A stretch of DNA of 64,000 nucleotides from Acidobacteriaceae bacterium TAA 166 (GTDB lineage Bacteria; Acidobacteriota; Terriglobia; Terriglobales; Acidobacteriaceae). The notes below the pieces were generated by a model, which saw only the letters and a program-made list of their open reading frames with translations, searched no databases and was not told where the DNA came from. Position 1 is the stretch's first letter; the number at the start of each line of letters is the position of its first letter. The stretch is taken from the NCBI GenBank assembly GCA_000421065.1, contig ATWD01000001.1, forward strand, positions 186,001 through 250,000. Reading direction: 5' to 3'. Shown piece by piece: positions 61,601 to 64,000 of the stretch. The position numbers and the translations under genes are program-made.

Positions 61601-61845
61601 GAATCAACGGCCTTGACGTCATTCACGATCGCCATCACGAACTCACTAAAGTTGGTAATGCGCCCTTCCATCTCCTTCGCGGACAGACCGTTGTAGGTCC
61701 AGATGATCGTGACAACCGGAATATCGATGTTCGGAAAAATGTCTACCGGGGTCGTAGCGATGGAGGTGAAGCCCAATACCAGGATGAGGATCGCGGTGAC
61801 GATGAAGGTATACGGCCTGTTGAGTGCTAAGCGAACGATCCACAT
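58681..61845 (-). CDS. RND efflux pump, AcrB/MdtB-like inner-membrane transporter
   Basis: 1054 residues. N-terminus MWIVRLALNRPYTFIVTAIL, with the family motif TTPVDIFPNIDIPVVTIIW. TM4 has the proton-relay Asp pair in GILVDDATVTIENIHRH. Two large periplasmic loops and twelve helices. First gene of the pump operon; the TetR at 62223 is divergent and probably represses it. Confidence 0.93.
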   Translation of the reverse strand: MWIVRLALNRPYTFIVTAILILVLGFTSIATTPVDIFPNIDIPVVTIIWTYNGLSAKEMEGRITNFSEFVMAIVNDVKAVDSQTINGASVIKVSFQPQVHIDAAMAQIGAAVQGIRFRMPPGVNPPWIFRFSASTVPIIQLSLSSETLSESELYDYALYRIRQQVSTVPGILVPTPYGGVARQVMVDLDQNALLAKGLTPVDVTNAISAQNLTLPSGTVKFGEKEYNVSTNSSPLKALDINDIPVKVVNGSIVYMRDVAHVRDGWAVQQSVTRADGKAAVLLPLMKIGAVSTLDIVDSIKNKVLPRSRAAAPKGLVIKELFDQSVFVRASIKGVLREGVIAASLTALMILLFLGSWRSTIIIAISIPLSILSSIIVLSAMGETMNTMTLGGLALAIGILVDDATVTIENIHRHMDGQSLMDAVLIGASEIAGPTLVSTMTICIVFVSVVFLTGPAKYLFTPMALAVVFAMIASYILSRTLVPVLAHFLLGAEHQVSDTSKPQKISFFGRIHDSFNWGYAWVQSKYTSALRTMLRHRKIALLGSVAIMSTAFLLLPLVGRDFFPSVDAGQIRLHLRASPGTRLESTKVIFSRVEAEIRQVIPAQELALMTDNIGLTAETYDYAFGDGSTISAADGEILISLKEDKHAPSEKYIKELRAKLQKDFPDLTVFFQPADIVTQILNFGLPSPIDVQIEGYDPANYDVARRIRERLAKVPGAVDVRLHQVVDAPDIQVDVDRVRAAQFGLTQSDVANSIYVSLSSSVAVQSNFWFDPKTGFTYWVAAQTPQSQINSMNALANTPIPLHTLENRTEILGNMATFTPSSVPVNLNHHNGQPVFDIYANTQDSDLGTVAKKVNRIVKEESQHLPSGTAITVRGQVESMNEAFTRLGLGLAFAALMVYMLMVVNYQSWVDPFIIICALPGAFCGIVWALFLTQTTFNVPSLMGAIMSIGVATANSILLVTFANQLMRKEGISPLESAVKAGFTRLRPIVMTAFAMIVGMLPMALGLGEGGEQNAPLARAVIGGLGVATFATLFFVPLMFTLIHGRKEPTQQEAA

Positions 61846-62222
61846 CGTATTGTCTCCATGTAGACGGAAGTCTGATAGTTATTGTGCTAATCGAACACAC
61901 AAAAGCAAAAGCAATTCTACCCAGCGAAGCTGGTCAAAAAGGCAATAAAAACCCAATTCCCTGCTATTCACCCTATAATTTCAAGGTAAAGCAAACATAC
62001 CTGTTGGCGCCCCTCGGATTTAGTTGGCCAAAAGAACTGATTACGCAATGGGTGAATCTGATTCAAAAGATGACCAGTCGTCTACTTCTCGGCTAGAATG
62101 TATCTTGCCACACTCGACTGAGAGTGCAAAATCCGGGGCAGTCACTGACGTGGCGATTGAGGCAGAAACGAGCGCCGGTGATTACCTGTAAAAGGCGTTC
62201 AGCAATGCATGTCCGGGGATCA
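61846..62222. promoter_or_regulatory. Divergent promoter region RND pump/TetR
   Basis: About 375 bp. TATAAT occurs at 61974-61979 on the plus strand, a possible -10 box for the TetR gene. I see no clear palindrome and no gene. Confidence 0.4.
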
Positions 62223-62879
62223 ATGGACCGCTATCTGCTCGAATATGATCTATCAAGGAGTTCGGAGGGCCAGTTGGCAAAGAAGGATATTCGGGAGAGG
62301 ATTGTCGAGGCCGCGTCCCATCGATTCCATGAGTTTGGGTATAACGCGACCGGAATTCAAGACATCGTGGACGCTGCCAAGATACCCAAAGGGAGCTTTT
62401 ACGCCCATTTCAAGAGTAAGGAGGCGTTGGGGCTCGAAGTACTTTCCGATGATGCCCGGGACACCGAGGCGACACTTACTCTGAACGACGAAACTTCACC
62501 CGTCGAACGTCTCCGTGAGCACTTCAATATCCTTGTATCGGACTATCACCGATTGAAATATCGATCAGGCTGTCTCATAGGGGACTTCGCCTCGGAACTC
62601 GCGAGTAATCCCAACTTTCGACAGGCGACCCTGCATCATCACTCCGAATGGAGCAATAACCTCGAGGCGGTCATTCGACAGGGCCAGGCCCGAGGCGAAA
62701 TCGACGCTTCTCGCGATTCCGGAGTCCTGGCTCGATACCTTCTCGATTCATTTCTGGGCGCGGTACTCCGTTCTAGGATCGCCAGATCTCAGGATGCCTA
62801 TGACGACTTTCTCGAGGTTTGCTTTGACATTCTCTTAGTCAAAGGTCCGACAGCGTCTCCGATGGCGACGAAGAAATAG
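62223..62879 (+). CDS. TetR-family regulator, likely of the RND operon
   Basis: 218 residues from ATG 62223. HTH: RERIVEAASHRFHEFGYNAT, GIQDIVDAAKIPKGSFYAHF, KSKEAL. C-terminal domain as in the AcuR/NemR-like subgroup (YRSGCLIGDFASELAS) with one conserved Cys that may sense electrophiles. Divergent from the RND operon. Confidence 0.88.
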   Translation: MDRYLLEYDLSRSSEGQLAKKDIRERIVEAASHRFHEFGYNATGIQDIVDAAKIPKGSFYAHFKSKEALGLEVLSDDARDTEATLTLNDETSPVERLREHFNILVSDYHRLKYRSGCLIGDFASELASNPNFRQATLHHHSEWSNNLEAVIRQGQARGEIDASRDSGVLARYLLDSFLGAVLRSRIARSQDAYDDFLEVCFDILLVKGPTASPMATKK

Positions 62880-62912
62880 AACGTCCATCCACGTATCCGC
62901 GGGACGACCAGC

Positions 62913-63467
62913 TTACTGGATCCGCTTGCGGGTCTCCGCAAGTATCTCGCTCGCGAACTCCTCATCGTCAACAGCTCGCGCGAGAACGAGTGCTCCGATC
63001 ATCGAGGTATACCAGTGGATCGCATCTCCGCGTGCGGAACGACGCGAACGCCAAGGGAAATAGGTCGCAAACTTCTGTATTGTGCTCTTGACCTGTTCGG
63101 TAAACGTGCTTCTCACGTCATTGAGTTGACGGACTTCCGATGAAAGAGCCGCGACCGTACAGCCTCCGCTGCAGTCACGCATGTGCTCTTCGCTTAGGAA
63201 GAAATCGGAGAACTCGGCCTTTCCGGCCTCGTTCGCGGGCAGCTTGTCGATCTCCCCAACGAATCGTTGCAAAGCGCGAGTCAGAGCCTCCCTGATCAGA
63301 GCCTCTTTTGAGGAAAAATGATTGTAAAACGGCCCATGAGTCAGCCCGGCAGCCTTCATGAGCTCGCTCACGCTGACGCCGGAAAATCCGCGCTGTCGGA
63401 ACATCCTGATCGATTCGTCAAGGATACGTTCGTGTTGTTGGGCTGTATGGCTTGCTGAATATCCCAT
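62913..63467 (-). CDS. TetR-family regulator
   Basis: 184 residues from ATG 63467. HTH: ERILDESIRMFRQRGFSGVS, VSELMKAAGLTHGPFYNHFS, SKEAL. C-terminal part has DCSGGCTVAALSSEV, typical of the TetR_C_13-like group with two Cys. Divergent from the SDR gene; palindrome at 63532-63544 between. Confidence 0.88.
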   Translation of the reverse strand: MGYSASHTAQQHERILDESIRMFRQRGFSGVSVSELMKAAGLTHGPFYNHFSSKEALIREALTRALQRFVGEIDKLPANEAGKAEFSDFFLSEEHMRDCSGGCTVAALSSEVRQLNDVRSTFTEQVKSTIQKFATYFPWRSRRSARGDAIHWYTSMIGALVLARAVDDEEFASEILAETRKRIQ

Positions 63468-63531
63468 CGAGGTATAACTCCAAATCTTGCGGCACTCTTC
63501 ATGATAAGTCTCATGTTCGACTACAAGCAAG

Positions 63532-63544
63532 ATACCTCTGGTAT
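63532..63544. promoter_or_regulatory. Palindrome ATACC-TCT-GGTAT
   Basis: 5-3-5 inverted repeat in the gap between the divergent TetR and SDR genes; a candidate TetR operator. Confidence 0.5.
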
Positions 63545-63661
63545 GAACAAACTGTTGGAACGCTGCGGCTCATTTCTTGACGATGTGCATGATGTCTGTC
63601 ATGCTCATTCTTGTTCGGCGTGACCTTAAATAAAACATGCCTGACGCGAAGGGAGCTTCAC

Positions 63662-64000
63662 TTGAGCAGTGGTACGAACGATCTATCGTCGCTTGGAATC
63701 GCGGTTGTAACCGGCGCTTCGGCTGGTCTGGGCAAGGTATACGCCGATAGGCTGGCAAAGCGCGGCTTCGACCTTATTTTGGTCGCGCGCCGAAAGGAAA
63801 GGCTGGACGAGCTTTCACAGCGTCTGCAGCAAAGCTACGGAATCAAGGCGGAAGTCGTCTCGGCCGATCTGGGTGAGGCGGGTGATTTGAGAAGGGTCTC
63901 AGATCTGATCGCCTCGAACGAGCGAATCACGATGTTGGTGAATAACGCCGGCACTTGTACCTTCAAATCGTCGATTGACCTTCCGGGCGACAGGGTGCAG
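63662..64000 (+). CDS. Short-chain dehydrogenase/reductase (N-terminal part, cut by window edge)
   Basis: 113 codons from a TTG at 63662 (GGGAGC upstream) to the window edge. Rossmann motif VVTGASAGLGKVYADRLAKR (TGxxxGxG), then VARRKERLDEL, the Asp of VSADLG, and NNAG at about residue 98. The R after VA suggests NADPH. The active-site Tyr-Lys lies outside the window. Probably controlled by the divergent TetR. Confidence 0.88.
   Translation, partial: MSSGTNDLSSLGIAVVTGASAGLGKVYADRLAKRGFDLILVARRKERLDELSQRLQQSYGIKAEVVSADLGEAGDLRRVSDLIASNERITMLVNNAGTCTFKSSIDLPGDRVQ

Noticed and set aside
1..64000. CRISPR array, tRNA, rRNA, insertion sequence or prophage
   Set aside because: Looked for repeat-spacer arrays, cloverleaf-type ends, transposase motifs and phage genes; none seen.

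Overview
The window looks like chromosomal DNA of an acidobacterium of the Terriglobia type (Granulicella, Edaphobacter or Terriglobus-like). This is inferred from the long Oar-like TonB-dependent receptor with an N-terminal carboxypeptidase-regulatory domain, the ImuA/ImuB/DnaE2 cassette, the codon use and the dense TetR, XRE and sigma-factor regulation. No species is named because nothing here fixes one. No rRNA, tRNA, CRISPR array, insertion sequence or phage gene was recognised.

Layout. 1-3.7 kb: the mutagenic repair cassette imuA-imuB-dnaE2 (dnaE2 runs off the left edge). 4-10 kb: a two-gene operon with a LOTUS/OST-HTH-like protein, two orphan OmpR-type response regulators and two small XRE regulators with clear palindromic operators. 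10-28 kb: a lasso-peptide-type RiPP locus in two arms that converge on a previously unmarked 46-residue precursor gene at 18836-18976. The plus arm holds a 995-residue membrane-anchored ECF sigma factor fused to an anti-sigma-like region, a TonB-dependent receptor and an AtxE2-like lasso isopeptidase. The minus arm holds a PqqD-like leader-binding protein (B1), an APH-fold kinase-like protein, a cytoplasmic prolyl oligopeptidase, a B2 leader protease and an asparagine-synthetase-like cyclase (C). An AraC regulator and an exporter-type ABC transporter follow.

28-42 kb: a signalling region with a membrane PAS protein, a TPR-CHAT protease paired with an S41/PDZ protease, a third XRE regulator, a paralogue of the RiPP-cluster kinase, an orphan histidine kinase, a fourth XRE regulator, an ECF sigma/anti-sigma pair, an acidic-tailed DNA-binding protein and a second AraC paralogue. 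An identical 17-18 bp motif lies upstream of three units: the RiPP minus arm, the CHAT gene and the kinase paralogue. This links the region to the RiPP locus. 42-64 kb: ordinary accessory metabolism and efflux, namely DUF2911/luciferase-like monooxygenase, SGNH and alpha/beta hydrolases, MFS transporter, tautomerase, Old Yellow Enzyme, a complete RND tripartite pump, and many TetR/ArsR/Rrf2 regulators, several with visible operators. A short-chain dehydrogenase runs off the right edge.

How it may work together (inference): the minus arm makes and possibly phosphorylates a lasso-like peptide, the ABC transporter exports it, the TonB receptor takes the peptide (perhaps cargo-loaded) back in, the isopeptidase linearises it, and the sigma/anti-sigma fusion reports receptor occupancy to transcription. 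The precursor core does not fit the usual lasso rules well, and the kinase type is not the HPr-kinase type known from lasso clusters, so this locus is the most promising candidate for an undescribed system.
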